Source: Rhabditoides inermis (Eukaryota > Nematoda > Chromadorea > Rhabditida > Rhabditidae). From it: a stretch of 64,000 bases of DNA. Positions 50,501 through 62,646 of the stretch are shown one piece after another. Made by a program: the position numbers and the translations under genes. The notes beneath the pieces are model-generated. The model was not told the DNA's origin, ran no database searches, and saw only the letters and a list, made by a program, of their open reading frames with translations. Position 1 is the stretch's first letter. Every line of letters starts with the position of its first letter. The DNA lies in NCBI GenBank assembly GCA_963966185.1, contig CAWZYM010000294.1:186001-250000 (forward strand). The letters are read 5' to 3'.

Positions 50501-53500
50501 CGTCGATGCCGTGTATTCCGAAGCGTTGGATGTGCGACGGCGAGTTTGACTGTGAGGATAGGAGCGACGAGAACAACTGTCCCGGTGAGTGATCCAGTGT
50601 TTGGTTTTTTTTATTTACTAATGATTGTGTAATATTAATAAGTGTTTATGGTATTATAAGTATACATTGTTCTGTTGTTCTGTACTGTATCATCATTATA
50701 TTTTATACAAGACGCCACAATGTGTGTGTGTTGTAGACGTGAAGTGCAGCGAGGACCAGTTCGCGTGCAGTGAGCTGGACGGCAACTTCAAGCTGTGTAT
50801 CCCCAACACGTGGAGATGTGACGGACAGGTGAGGGAGAGAGAGGGGAAGGGTGAGGGGATCGTTCGAGATTTTTTTTGGATTTCGTTCCTAGTCCACATG
50901 GCATTAGTAACTACAAGCGAATTTTCTACTAAGTTTGAGTTGAAGAACAAGTAAATTTACTGGAAGAGATTCCGAATCGTCTTGTTAATTGAGTATGTTA
51001 ACGAACTGCAACGTTACGCCCATTGCATCATATATGTGTAATCTTTAACATAAAGTCCTCTCCAATTCTCCAGGAGCACAATTTGTGCGCAAGCACGTTG
51101 TATTCGTCGTGGCTAACAACTTACGAGATCTGCATCATAATTCATAATGGATGACTAGGGCATCGTTCAAGGATTGCTTTCGTATATTCCAAATTGCGCT
51201 GCTTGCGCGCGACCGGTGAAAAATCACCCTGGCGCAAGAATGGTGCGGGATAATTTGAACTGGAGAATTGGCGGGAACTTTATAGTGCTGGAAGCGTATT
51301 ATTTATGTTAATAAACACCACCATATACTTCCCGTTTCCTTTTTTCATAAGTATCTTTCTTATTCACCCTCTCACCTCTTCTCTCGTTTCAGAAGGACTG
51401 TGCTTCGGGGGCGGACGAGGAGCAGTGCGAGGAGAAGAAGTGCGACGCCAACGAGTTCCGGTGAGTGAGGGAGGGAGAGAGAGGGAGGGGGGAGAGGAAT
51501 CTTTTATTCTTGAAAAGTTGTTTTTGTTTCGTGTAGATTAGGTTGCAACTAATATTCTCAATGAAATGTGTGACTGTTGTCGTAATCACTCTTTCGTTCG
51601 ATGTGTAGAATTTTATAGTCAATGTGGTGAGTGGTCACATTCCGAAGAACATCCATCATATAACTTGTCTCTGTCTGCAGTTGTGACTCTGGCACGTGTA
51701 TCTTCGCCAACTGGCAGTGCGATGGGGAAGACGACTGCGGGGACAAGTCGGATGAGAGGAACTGCACAGAGACAAAGGAGGAGATGTGCGAACACAAACA
51801 CATGTTCAAGGTGGGCGGGGATAGATCAGTTATGTGTTCAATGTCTTGACAATGTTGTTCAGTTGTTCTGATGAGATACAAGAGTGTTAATTTAATTGTA
51901 ATTGCTCACAAAAGTCGGATGAATTGTTGCCGCTTGGTTCATGAGTGTATGAGTTTTGCTTGAAACGTATTAGTTACTTAACATAATCACCATCTACAGT
52001 GTGCCTCCGGAGAGGGTTGCATCCCCCGCGACTGGTTGTGTGACGGTGAGATGGACTGCATGGACCGGTCGGATGAGAGGAACTGCACCGCCAAGCCCAG
52101 CAGCCAGTGCAAGGCCACGGTCGGTGGGCAGGGCAGGGGGGAATATACTGTAATGAGTTTTACAAGATTACTGTAAAAACAGAAGTCTGTATTCCTATTT
52201 TCTATATTATGCTTTAACGAACTTGGCTCGGTTTAATAATAATTGTTGAAAAATGTGTGTTTATGATATAATTTGCAGGAGTTTGCGTGCCGCACGGGTC
52301 GCCACTGTGTGAACAAGTTGTGGGTGAGTGATATTGTTCCATTTCTGCTTTATGTTACAGTTCTTTGCTAGCAATAAGTTGCGCGCGGTGGGGTAGATCA
52401 GAGTAAGACGGTCAGCTCACGGCAATAGCGCGCGAAACAAGAGAGGCAGACGGTTATGGCACCGTATTTCGAACTGCAAGCGAGGTAGATCGAAAACTAT
52501 CGCTCTGACGCAGGCTATAAACTTGTTTGTTTTATTACTATTTGGAATGTATCCGAACATTACATTGGTTGTGACAATTGTGTGTTATCTATTATTTCTT
52601 CATGAAACCTAGATGCAATGTGGTCATGAATCAGGTGACATGAGTCTAAACTGACTAGCTCACCATCTCTTTTCTATACCACACCTTTCACTCCTTGCAT
52701 GATGACCTCCCCATGCGTAGGTGTGCGACGGGGAGGCGGACTGTCCGGACGAGTCTGACGAGCAGGGCTGCAACGAGCGGGAGTGCGTGCAGGGTGAGAA
52801 GAGCTGCGGCTTCAACATTTGCATCTCGGACAAGATGTGGTGGGTGTGGGTAAGAAAGGGGACTTTTGGCTATCTATTATCGAGACAGTTCCTGGGTTAT
52901 TTTTTGATTACTGGTGAAACGTATTTTTTTCTTTCCTGCGAAGTGTGGTGTTGTAGGTAGTACAGATATTGGCATGATTTTTTTTATTTAGCTGATGAAG
53001 CAGACTATTGTGATGATATTTTCGGTGATATTAGTGTATTAGTGGTGAAACATATTTTTGCACTTTTGTAGATTGGGTATCGGTTGTGAATGTACAACTT
53101 GTTGTCAATTGTTATCGATGATTTCATTTTCAATCATACTGTCTGATGCTCAAAATTCTAATTTTTGATTGCAGGTGCAACGGCGAGGAGGACTGTGCGG
53201 ATGGGAGGGACGAAGCCAACTGTACCGCCGAGGCCGGTGAGTACTGTACATGGGAAGACCGTACCGGTACTGTAGTCCCCCTACCGTATCCCCCTTCCAG
53301 TCCCTGTTCGTGAGTGCGACGCTCGCACCGAGTACACGTGTCCGAACAAGCAGTGCGTGCGACTGGATCAGCTGTGCAGTGACAAGAAGTTCAACTGCGG
53401 AGACGACAGCGGGGTGTGCGCCAAGGACATTCGTGAGTGGGGACAGGAGGGGACAGTTCAGGCGGATTGTATTTTTAAAAATTCATAACTCATAAAGTTA

Positions 53501-56500
53501 AAAATTAAAAACTCATAAAGTTCATAAAACTCATAGAGTGAAGTTGTTTCAATGTTTCAGAAGTTTATGTTGTTATAATAGGCTCATTCAAATCATTCTA
53601 GAAAGTGTTTCACAAACATCGTAAATATTTTTGAAAGTTGTCTCGCTATAGAGAACATGTAAAAACTGTAAAAACCATATTCATGCAGTTGTCCGAATTG
53701 TTTTTGGGAGTGGATTATTGTCAACTACATTCAATATACAAGGAACTTTTATTTGGAGGATATGTGACCCATCATAATGCCTCTTTCGTAAACGGACATC
53801 CTCTAAGCCACTGTACTCACATACCGACCGTGACACCAACGCATTCCCTCTGCGAATCATTTCATTGTCGTTTTATACTAATCAGTTTCTGAACATTGTC
53901 GATTATTCCATCCACACTGTGCATGTTTGTAGGATAATGGTGTGGACAGATACCTAACCGAGAACACAAGACAGCGCGCGTTGATTACTACATTCATACT
54001 TACGTGGTACGCGAGTTCCATTTTGTGGAATATTGTCCAAAACTTCTGAAACAATAAAACTACTTCACAAACCTTGTTTATGAGTTTTTCCTGGGCTCTA
54101 TGAGTTTTGTCGAAAACTCATAAAACTCACAGCGATTTGCTATGAGTTTTATGAATTTTATGAGTTTCTAATTTTTAACTTTATGAGTTGTGAGTTTTTA
54201 AAAATACAATCCGCCGACAGTTCACAGATTTATCCGGACCGAGTACTCGTAACTACTCTGTAATCTATACTGTGTTGTGTCAGGGGACAGTGCCATCAAT
54301 ATCCTTAATACACCCGAACGATATCAACGAATTGAAAGACTTCCGAATTATGAAATTTCAATATGAATCCGAACGCAATTCAGCCACGGCTACACGACTA
54401 AATTCTTTATGAACACATTACAAATTATCAATAAACTGGCTTCACAGAGTTGTGATGTGTTTGAGAGAGAGAGAGAAATGATATAATTTTTTTATGATCT
54501 TTTTGTATATAAAGATTTTTCGATAATTATCAGTTAAGATCAGATCGTTTTCGTTTATGAAAGTTACGACTACGGTTGTTGTTGTTTTTTTTTTGAGTGA
54601 ACGAGAGGAATAAGAGATGATGTTCGATGTTCATTCCAGACGTGTGCTCTCTGAAGACTGACGACTGCAAGTGTCGTCCGTCGTATGTGAATAAGAAGAC
54701 TGTGTGCGCGTGCGCCGAGGGATTCGAGTATGAGAAGAAGGACGGAACGTGCAAGGGTAAGAGGGGGAGGGATGGAATCGGTTGATCTGAATGAGACATC
54801 ATCCTGGCAACAGTGTGAAAGAGTGAGAGACACATGCAGTAGATTAAAATCTTGGTAGGCTAACGTGCAAGTGTGAGTGGGTCTTTAACCTATTGTAGCA
54901 CATGTCTTTAACCTATTGTAGCACATATTCAGTACACCAGTAACCAGGGGAAAGATATACATCTTCCTCACGTGTTGTGACTTTTGTTTGCGGTTGCAGA
55001 CATTGACGAGTGTTCTGAGAAGGGCGCGTGCGACCAGATCTGCCACAACAGCAGGGGCGGGTTCACCTGCGACTGCTACCCCGGATACAAGCTGTCCGTC
55101 GGCAACAACAGCCAGGTCCCCAACAAGTGAGTCGACGCTCGTTTTCGATGACTTTTTGGTTCGTCTTTTTCGTGATTCATAATATTGATATGTGATGAAG
55201 TTATGAAGTGTATGTTTTATATACGAATGGGCCGGCCTTTGTTTTTAGAGTAGTTTTTTATCAAGTATTTGGATAACATACTATTGGAGAAGTAATCTGC
55301 ACTGATGTTTGTATCTGCTACGGAAATGTGCTTGCAGATGCCGCGCGCTTGGCGGCGACCCGCTGGTGCTCCTCTCGAACCGCGCGTCTATCCGCCAGTT
55401 CGACATGGTCACCCGCGACTCGCTGCCCCTCATCCAGACACCCGGAAGCGCCGTCGCCATGGACTTCCATCTAGAGAACAGGGTAAGGGGGTAGTCTCAT
55501 ACGAAAGCAGTATGGACTTTGGTGTTGTTATGTCGAGGTTGGGGCAGAGTAGATAATTACTGAGTGTGTGTAGCGCAGTATTTGCTGAACAATTAACATA
55601 TGCGAGAGTGATTCACTGATTGTGGTTCGTTGAACGGACTTTTATTTATAGGATGGTTGAAACATTAGTTTTATTGGCTAATTTCTTAACTACTTGCGAT
55701 TCATATTGTGGTCGAAACGTATGACGTATTCTGATTGATCACTTTTCTCATTGCAGTCTCTGATCTGGTCGGACATCCAGACGCAGAAGATAGTGATGTG
55801 TGCCATCGGGAACGACTCGGTGCACTCGCATCTCGCACCCATGGACAAGGTGGGGGGAGGTAGAGGTAGAGGTATACTGTATGTATAGGGTATTCCCCCC
55901 GTTCACGGTACGACAGCCATCTCATCGCATATTTTCTAGACATCATTTGATCGCATCTAGTCGCGCTATCGGCCTGCGCAAGACCATTCGACCGCGCGAT
56001 TCGCGCGCTTGGCGGTCTGATTTTAGGGAAATGAGGGTCATTTGCAAGTCAAATGAAGCAGATCGGAGCACCTTCCATGGCTAATAACTCCTTACGGAAT
56101 TGATGAAAATTTCCAATTTTTGGATATGTGGTGTGGATCCCCAGTCCCCATAGAACTCTAGATTTCGATTTTTGATTTTCGCTCTAGTTTTCTTGTTATC
56201 GTTCGATAACCACGTTTTTGAGGCTGTTCAATAGGTGAAAACTAGAAAACTTAATAACTCACTTCAAACCCATGGTACAGAACCCAGTTTGAGGGAGAAG
56301 ATGCTTTGATAGTGTCTGCACAGAACTCTAGATTTCGATTTTTCAATTTCTTTCATTTTTGCCGTGTTTTCGGCGTAAAACCTCGAAATTTCTCCAATTT
56401 GCATAAAAAGCTCGTCATTTCGACCCTGTCTGGCCGACCGCCGATAATTCGCGTACCGTGAAAATGGGGGATACCCTATACAAGACAAGAAGTGTGTGTG

Positions 56501-59207
56501 CTGAATGAGTTTTGAGAAAATAGGCAAAATCGCATTATGTTCAGACACCGTCGATTAGTGTGCATAAGCTGTCAGTGTTTGTTATGCAGCTGCTGGAACG
56601 TACATGTTGTGTTTTCAGTGTGCCGAGTCTGACCAGATTACTCTGGTGGGAGACGGATCCGATGTGCACACTCCCGATGGACTGGCCATCGACTGGATCC
56701 ACAACCTCCTATTCTGGACCGACGGAGGACTCGACCAGGTATTGTAGAGTACTGTAGTGTACTGTAGTTCAAAATAACAATTTATGTTGTAGATCAACGT
56801 GATGGACCTGACGACTCGCAAGCGCCGCACGCTGTTCACGGACAGTCTGGAGGAGCCGCGGGCGATTGCGGTGGATCCGGAGATGGGGCTGATCTTCTGG
56901 AGTGACTGGGGCAAGGAGGCGAGGATCGAGAGGGCGGGCATGGACGGCAACCACAGACAGGTGCGAGGGGTTGACTTTTTGCCGCTCTATTCAGAATTAC
57001 ATATTTAATGATGACGACTGTTTAAAGACTCGAGAAACATAGAATTTGTGTTTTTTTTTTCGAAATTTGATTATAGTGGGTCCCCCGTTTTCGAGGGCCA
57101 GCAATTATCTCAGGCGCGTAAAATGACGCAGACAGAGGGAAGAATTATGTAAATGCGCCTCATTCCTCGGATTGCAATCAAAAAATATGAAATTACGGTA
57201 CTTGCGAAAACAAAATGACAATTGTGCTCTCCGAGAGTTGTTGATGGGGTCGAGGACCATCTGCTGACAAAGTTTGAGCCGTTTTCGACAACCCACTGTG
57301 AAGTTATTTAGCGAAGTATGTATACACAAAGGGAGAACTCCTATTCAACAACATGCTATACGCCGAGTGAAGACCCAAATAAGTCCCTATAGGTAACCTA
57401 ACAACACTGGTACTTGATATCGATAAATTTTGTCACTATTATTCGAGATTTGACTCTCATGTAATTAACATTTTGCCAATTATCTATCTTTTTGCCAATT
57501 ATCTAAAGAAACGTTATTCAAAATATGCTCTGGGATTTGTAGGCAACCCATCCAGGAACATCATATCAAATTTTTGTACAATTTCGTTATGTCTGAACAG
57601 AGTTATTTCGATTCCTAGATAGAAGAATACTGTAATTTCGCGTCACATTTCGATCAAACCGACACCGGTCAACCAATCTTGTGGTGCGCAATGGATTCGA
57701 AAGTAGGCGCGGGGAGGTTCTGATATGCATAATAAAAGAATGACGAAAACCCCGAAAACTTCGACGAAAACCCCGTTTTAGAAAGTTGTTAATAGTTATA
57801 TATTGACTGAAAAGTATATCACCAAATTGTACTTGCAGGTGATTGTTCGGAACGACTCTCTTGTCAAGTGGCCGAACGGCCTGGCTCTGGATCTACTGGA
57901 GAAGAGGGTGTATTGGGCAGACGCCAAGCTCAAGAGCATATTCTCGTCCGACTACTGGGGAGGAGACGTCAGGGTGAGTGGAGGGAGAGAGAGAGAGAGG
58001 GAGAGACAGAGACAGGCAGGGTGAGAGAGAGAGGGGTGAGTCATGTCTCTCGTTCAGACGGTGCTTCACTCTCACGCCTACCTCCGCCACCCGTTCTCCC
58101 TGTCTGTGTTCGAGGACCGCGTCTACTACACTGACTGGGAGCACGACGGTGTCATCACAGTCAACAAGGTGGGCAGGACATTGGGGTTGGGTTGGTTTTG
58201 TTTGTTTGCTTCTCCTGCGAAAGAACGATTGTTGCATTAGTCTTCATTTCTGGTTTAGGTACGTGGTGAAGCGTAGAGTTTATGGTATAGTTGATTATGT
58301 GTGAATGATGTTTTTTTTGAATTTTGAAGGGTCCATGGCTGATGTTTTTGACTGGGTGTATTTCAGTTCACTGGAGGAGACCTTCGTCGTGTGATGGACC
58401 GGGTGACGACTCCGATGACTGTGCGCATCTACCACAAGCAGGCACAGCCACAGCACGCAAACAAGGTACGCAAGAGGGGGAGAAAGGTGTTCAGTTCAGT
58501 GATGTACCGGGTACTGGGGTAGAAGTGTGAGCGGTGTCCTAGGTAATTAGCCATGGACATCTCAGTTTTGCTATGCGGAGATGGTGTTGCGTACATCACA
58601 ATCACAACACACACATGTTGCATGTTATTAATGGCTATGATTTCGTAACTATGATTACTATGCTACTATGATTTCAGTGTGCGTACGCTGCGTGTTCGGA
58701 CATGTGTCTGCCGGTGGCCGTACTCCGATCGACGTCGTTCGACAAGGAGTCGAAGACGTACGACGGAGTGCCATACAACTGTCTCTGCGGCGGAACCAGC
58801 GCCTCTGAGATTGCCGCCTGTGTCGGTGCGTCTCTCCCCTCTTCTCCTTCTTCTCCCTCTATGTCTCTCCCTATCTCTATCTATCTCTCTCTCTCTCATC
58901 ATCATCATCATCATCATCTTCCCTCTCGTTGCAGCCGGAGTGACGTCAGACCTGATGGGTACTGGCGGTGGCTTCTCGCTCTCCTCTCTTCTCTTCCTCG
59001 CTGTTCTCGCTGCCATGTCTGTCGCGGTGAGTCGAGAGAATTAGGGTTACGGTAGCTTGGGTTACTGTATCATCAATGTAATGTATTGCAGGGCTTTGTG
59101 CTGTACCGCAACCGCACGCGCGGCGGCCGGTTCACCGAGCTCAACTTTGACAACCCGGTATACAGGAGGACTGTGGAGGCAGATATGGAGGACCCGTTCC
59201 GGTGAGT

Positions 59208-59245
<38 letters not shown>

Positions 59246-59554
59246 ATTAATAATTGATGATGAGCATTGAATGATTGTTGTGTGTTGCAGTGATCCTTTC
59301 CGCGACGAGACACTTGCGCCTTCTCAGCTCGTCCTCGGAAACGTGGCCGAGGAAGGCGACGAATCGACTACTGTGGTGGGTACTGTAGACAGCAGCGAGG
59401 GTACTGTACATGGACTATCCTACTGTAATGAGTACTGGCTACGCTAGATTGGGGTGGTGTGGTCAAGGAAGGTAGTATAGATGTTCAGTTGTTCAGTATC
59501 AGTAGTGATATGTGGTTGCAGGTTGAGCCGATGGACCGTCCTCTGGTGACGTAA
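47539..59554 (+). CDS. rme-2: LDL-receptor family endocytic receptor, probable yolk receptor RME-2
   Basis: Twenty-six exons with consistent phases (first 47539-47620, second 49206-49325, then 50375 to the last at 59522-59554, stop 59552-59554) encode 902 residues. Order: signal peptide in exon 1; eight LDL-A repeats with the Ca-binding CDGxxDCxDxSDE pattern (for example [32 protein letters not shown]), the eighth lacking the DE acid pair; an EGF-like module from 54640; a calcium-binding EGF ([17 protein letters not shown]) at 55000-55126; a YWTD-type propeller at 55338-58465 ([38 protein letters not shown]); a final Cys-rich EGF; a TM helix at 58935-59026; and a short tail with FDNPVY, an NPxY clathrin-adaptor signal. 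Length and layout match nematode RME-2, which takes up vitellogenin in oocytes. Orthology is inferred from architecture. Confidence 0.85.
47621..49205 (+). other. First intron of the rme-2-like gene
   Basis: 1.6-kb intron joining the signal-peptide exon (phase 1) to the first LDL-A repeat. I see no phase-compatible exon inside. It may hold regulatory sequence, as large first introns often do; nothing specific recognised. Confidence 0.5.
53461..54215. mobile_element. Mutator-type TIR element with 9-bp target duplication, inside rme-2 intron
   Basis: The left terminus GGCGGATTGTATTTTTAAAA extends as an inverted repeat of about 85 bases with few mismatches (attcataactcataaagtt on the left; the inverse of actcacaactcataaagtt on the right). 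The right terminus ends ACAATCCGCC at 54215. Identical 9-mers gacagttca flank it at 53452-53460 and 54216-54224. A 9-bp duplication with long TIRs fits the Mutator superfamily. 755 bases, no coding capacity, inside the intron 53433-54639. Confidence 0.88.
55884..56480. mobile_element. Intronic TIR element, diverged copy C
   Basis: Left end tatagggtattccccccgtt (then cacggtacg), right end the inverse (cgtaccgtg, then aaaatgggggataccctata). The right-end interior gccgataattcgcgtaccg matches the end of copy A (gagataattcgcctaccg). About 597 bases with no gene; inside the rme-2 intron 55850-56618. Kinship to copies A and B is clear at the ends but weak internally. Confidence 0.65.
57072..57782. 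mobile_element. Intronic TIR element, copy B
   Basis: Starts tatagtgggtcccccgtttt; the right end (ccccgttttag) is degraded by a local duplication of gaaaacccc. Interior colinear with the reverse complement of copy A over its full length. Lies in the rme-2 intron 56961-57838. Confidence 0.8.
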
Positions 59555-60342
59555 TCACTCTCCCTCCCTCTTCTATCCCTCAAGCCTCTACCCCTGTGCG
59601 GTTGAGGCGATCCCTCCACTATATCTGTTCACATACGGTTCCGCGTTATCAGTGGCGTCTCCCTTCCCTATCGCTCCGCCCCCTCTGACCACGCCCCGTT
59701 CGCGTGGGAGGTAGCTGTGTGTATGAGCTTGACTTGTGTGTTGTATGTACATGTAGTTGTGTATTGGGGTAGACTGTGTGTGGGTCTGTGATAGCAGAAG
59801 CAATGTCCCCTCTCTCTCTATCTCCCTCTCTCTGTGAGATACAAACACGAGTTAGCCTCCCTGTACCTATCCCCCTCTCTCTTCTTCTCCCCATATTTAT
59901 TCGGATATATCAAATATTATGCCTTGTAGAATTCGGTTCGTTTTGACGTATACATTTATGTAGAGTATATCGGTTCTATATGTCTTGAGAGTGATTTGTG
60001 TGTCGGTAGCTCTGCTCATTGTATATGTATTGTCTATATTTTGAGTGTACCTTTACTTTACGACCCCCTCTTAGCTCCTCCCACTTTTTGGACCCCGCCC
60101 AAGTCTCTTATTTACGTTTCCATGTTTTTATTTTGTCGTGTATTCGTTGTGATCGAGTGAATGAAACGGTTTTTACTACTTTGTATTTTTGTTGTTTACC
60201 TAGGTTGACACGTTTTTGCCACTAGCAATTTGTTGTCTTCGAGGGTCAGCGTCACTATTGATTTGTATATGCGCGTGCATCTACTTTTCGAACGTGTTTT
60301 TGTTTTGTTTTTATTGTGTTGGATTGAACACAACGTTTTCAG
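59555..60342. other. 3' UTR of the rme-2-like gene and intergenic sequence
   Basis: No supported exon; GT-rich and then T-rich sequence. No clear AATAAA found. Confidence 0.45.
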
Positions 60343-62131
60343 GGGAAAATGGTATGTTCCATATATTTTCTTCAAAAGATGAACTCTGCATCCAACTTAT
60401 CAATTCCACTCTCTTTATTTATCGGATTTCGGAATAGTGAGTTAGACTTGCTTTTAATATAAACGTATCCAAGCGTTGTTATTTTCAGATAAGGCGATTG
60501 ATCTTCAATCTGAACTGGAATATGTTCTTTCTATTCAGTTTTTTCATGTTATGCAACTCCTGTTTCTTATGCTCTATTGGTTTTGGTTCTGGCAAGGTCA
60601 TATACATTCGCTTCCAGAAGTTGGAGACAAAATGATAAAGGCAACGATTCTCCAATCAATATCACTAATATTCACGTATTGTTCAGGTCGGCATCAATGT
60701 CACTTCATTCATTACTCTTTTCAACTTTACGCCGTATTTCTTTCAAATTTTCATGGAGTAAGTTTATTGTTGTTTATTATATTCATGAATGTATTCAGAT
60801 GGCCTGCATATATGGAAATATTCGAAAAGTCAATCGAGACTTGGCTAAGATTTTTCATTCTTTTGACTGGATATTCGTACCTTTCTCAAATTTCGACGTA
60901 CTGCCGACAAGTGTATACTGTAAGATCAGACGTGAAGTGAGTTGTGTGTGCATTCAATTTATCTGTTTATGAAAAGTTGGTGTTTTGATCTTGGTGGTCT
61001 TACAAGCAAATGGCAATGGGGCACCCCTCTCCTACACTTTGCAAACTCTCGACGACGTTCAATCTGGCAGTCACTAGATCGAATCCGCGCGCCGCATAAT
61101 CTTTTGCCAATTTCCGATCATGTTTAATATCGATATTTTAATATTTCAAGACTTGGAAAAAAATCAGTAGCAACTTTTGTTAATGTTTTCATTTGTTTTG
61201 ATCATGCTAAAACGGTGCACACGGTGCCAAATTAGCACGTACGCAGAGGATGTGATAGTACTCAGTTTTCTTACATACAGACATGTTCTTGTAATAAAAA
61301 CTGTAAAGACACGAAACTTTCTGACTTGTGAAAATCTGCACAGATTTTTCAAACTTGCGATTTCGTTCGATTCTGACAAGACAAAAGATTATGAATCGAT
61401 TGCCAGCTCGAACGTCTAGCTCCCTAACCACTAGGCTATCGAAACTATGAGCATAGCTCGCTATTGCGGGCAGTCAAAGCGAGCGCAATTCATTAATTAA
61501 CATTTCCGGTGCCCTCCGGCAGCCAGATTTACGGCTACGGCTTTCTTTTGGGCATATCTACAAACTAGCGTCGAGAGTTCGCAAAGTGTGGGGGGGGGGG
61601 TGCCCCCTTGCCATTTGCTTGTTAGTTTATTTACGTAGTTTATGATTGATCTTCCTTCAAGACGTTGTTATTTTACAGCGAATACGCAGAGTATCGCGGT
61701 GTGGATGAGGAAATAATTGCATCAACCATCTTGTCTGCAATTGCACATTCATTGAATACTCCTTATACAACATACTTCAACGGCTTATTCATTTGTACAT
61801 CAGTCGTCTTATGGTTTTACTATTTGAAGGTATACTCAATATATTTCTTTACGAACTTTGTAATCCCCTATTTCAGACTGTGGTCACATGTCAACATCTA
61901 TTTTGTGCCGATCATAATAGGTCATTCGCAAAATGTCTATTTATATGCTATGGCGCATTCAGTATGATCATTTCATTGGAATACACTGTTCATGGTGAAA
62001 TCTGATAAGTTTGATGTATAACAATGATTGGTTAAGGTTTAAATGAATATAACAACATTATTCCACAGCCATTAGTGGAAGAAGGAGCCTATCTATATAC
62101 TTCATCTCTTGTTTTCGTGTCAGCTCAGCTG
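60343..62131 (+). CDS. Candidate multi-helix membrane protein, exon cluster only
   Basis: AT-rich stretch with several acceptor/donor-bounded open pieces rich in Phe, Leu, Ile and Tyr: 60343-60436 (MVCSIYFLQKM, SLFIGFRN), 60489-60596 (VMQLLFLMLYWFWFWQ), 60687-about 60758, about 60800-60930 (WLRFFILLTGYSYLSQ in one frame), 61679-61829 (DEEIIASTILSAIAHS, CTSVVLWFYYLK), 61877-about 61987 (KCLFICYGAFSMIIS) and 62069-62131. The first two junctions agree in phase. The third and fourth pieces are open in more than one frame, so the chain is not proven. The codon use is AT-ending, unlike every other gene in the window. It could be a chemoreceptor-like gene, a fast-evolving membrane protein, or a relic; one intron holds a Harbinger-type MITE. 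Confidence 0.3.
61003..61621. mobile_element. PIF/Harbinger-type MITE with TTA target duplication
   Basis: Left end CAAGCAAATGGCAATGGGGC continuing to cactttgcaaactctcgacg; right end is the inverse (cgtcgagagttcgcaaagtg ... gccatttgcttg), giving a TIR of about 55 bases apart from a variable G/C run. Flanked by TTA on both sides (61000-61002 and 61622-61624), the 3-bp duplication typical of PIF/Harbinger. 619 bases, no coding sequence. Confidence 0.8.
61395..61440 (-). repeat. Degenerate tRNA-like sequence
   Basis: Minus strand reads tagcctagtggttagggagc, a good A-box match, followed by gacgttcgagctgg, a weak B box. No cloverleaf can be closed; it lies inside the Harbinger-type MITE. Confidence 0.4.
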
Positions 62132-62269
62132 GTATGTATGTAGTTGCACTGTTTTTGTTTCGGTACAATTACGCATTTCAGTTTTTCTTTGCCGTCTCAG
62201 TGGACAACGATGATTGAAAAGCTAAAAAAAAAACAGCCACAATCCACCGACGTGTTCTTCTTTTTTTGC

Positions 62270-62389
62270 ATGCCTGACTCGATCAAAGATCTTGACATTT
62301 ATCTCACAACCGATCTTAGTCCAAGTGAACATATCAGAAGAGTCATTCAAAAAGCATCTTCTCGTGTTCGTGTACTACGAACTGCCTAA
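62270..62389 (+). pseudogene. Non-LTR retrotransposon reverse-transcriptase fragment
   Basis: The frame reads MPDSIKDLDIYLTTDLSPSE and then HIRRVIQKASSRVRVLR before a stop. The pattern KDLG(V/I)xLTxDLxxSxH...xxKAxxRxxxLR is the segment after the polymerase palm in non-LTR reverse transcriptases (RTE/Jockey-like). Only about 40 residues remain and nothing similar is seen upstream, so it is a dead fragment. Confidence 0.65.
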
Positions 62390-62646
62390 ATACCCCACTC
62401 GTATGTAAATTGATTGCCTCCCAGGCGACTAGGTAGCCCGGTAGTTCGATTCCTTTCTGTTCTGGACGGTTGAAGTAGTTTCTGTGTCTATATTTGAGAT
62501 GACATCCCATTCTATGCGTCTGCATGGGTGCCAATGGGCTCTGTCACAGTCTTCACTTTGTTTTCACTTTTTTTAGAATCTGTTTTATTTGTGATTATGA
62601 TTGCTGATTCTGAATGAACCTATTATTATTATTTGTTGAAAAAGTA

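Noticed and set aside
53638..53892. Open frame inside the Mutator-type element
   Set aside because: No transposase motif; the element looks non-autonomous.
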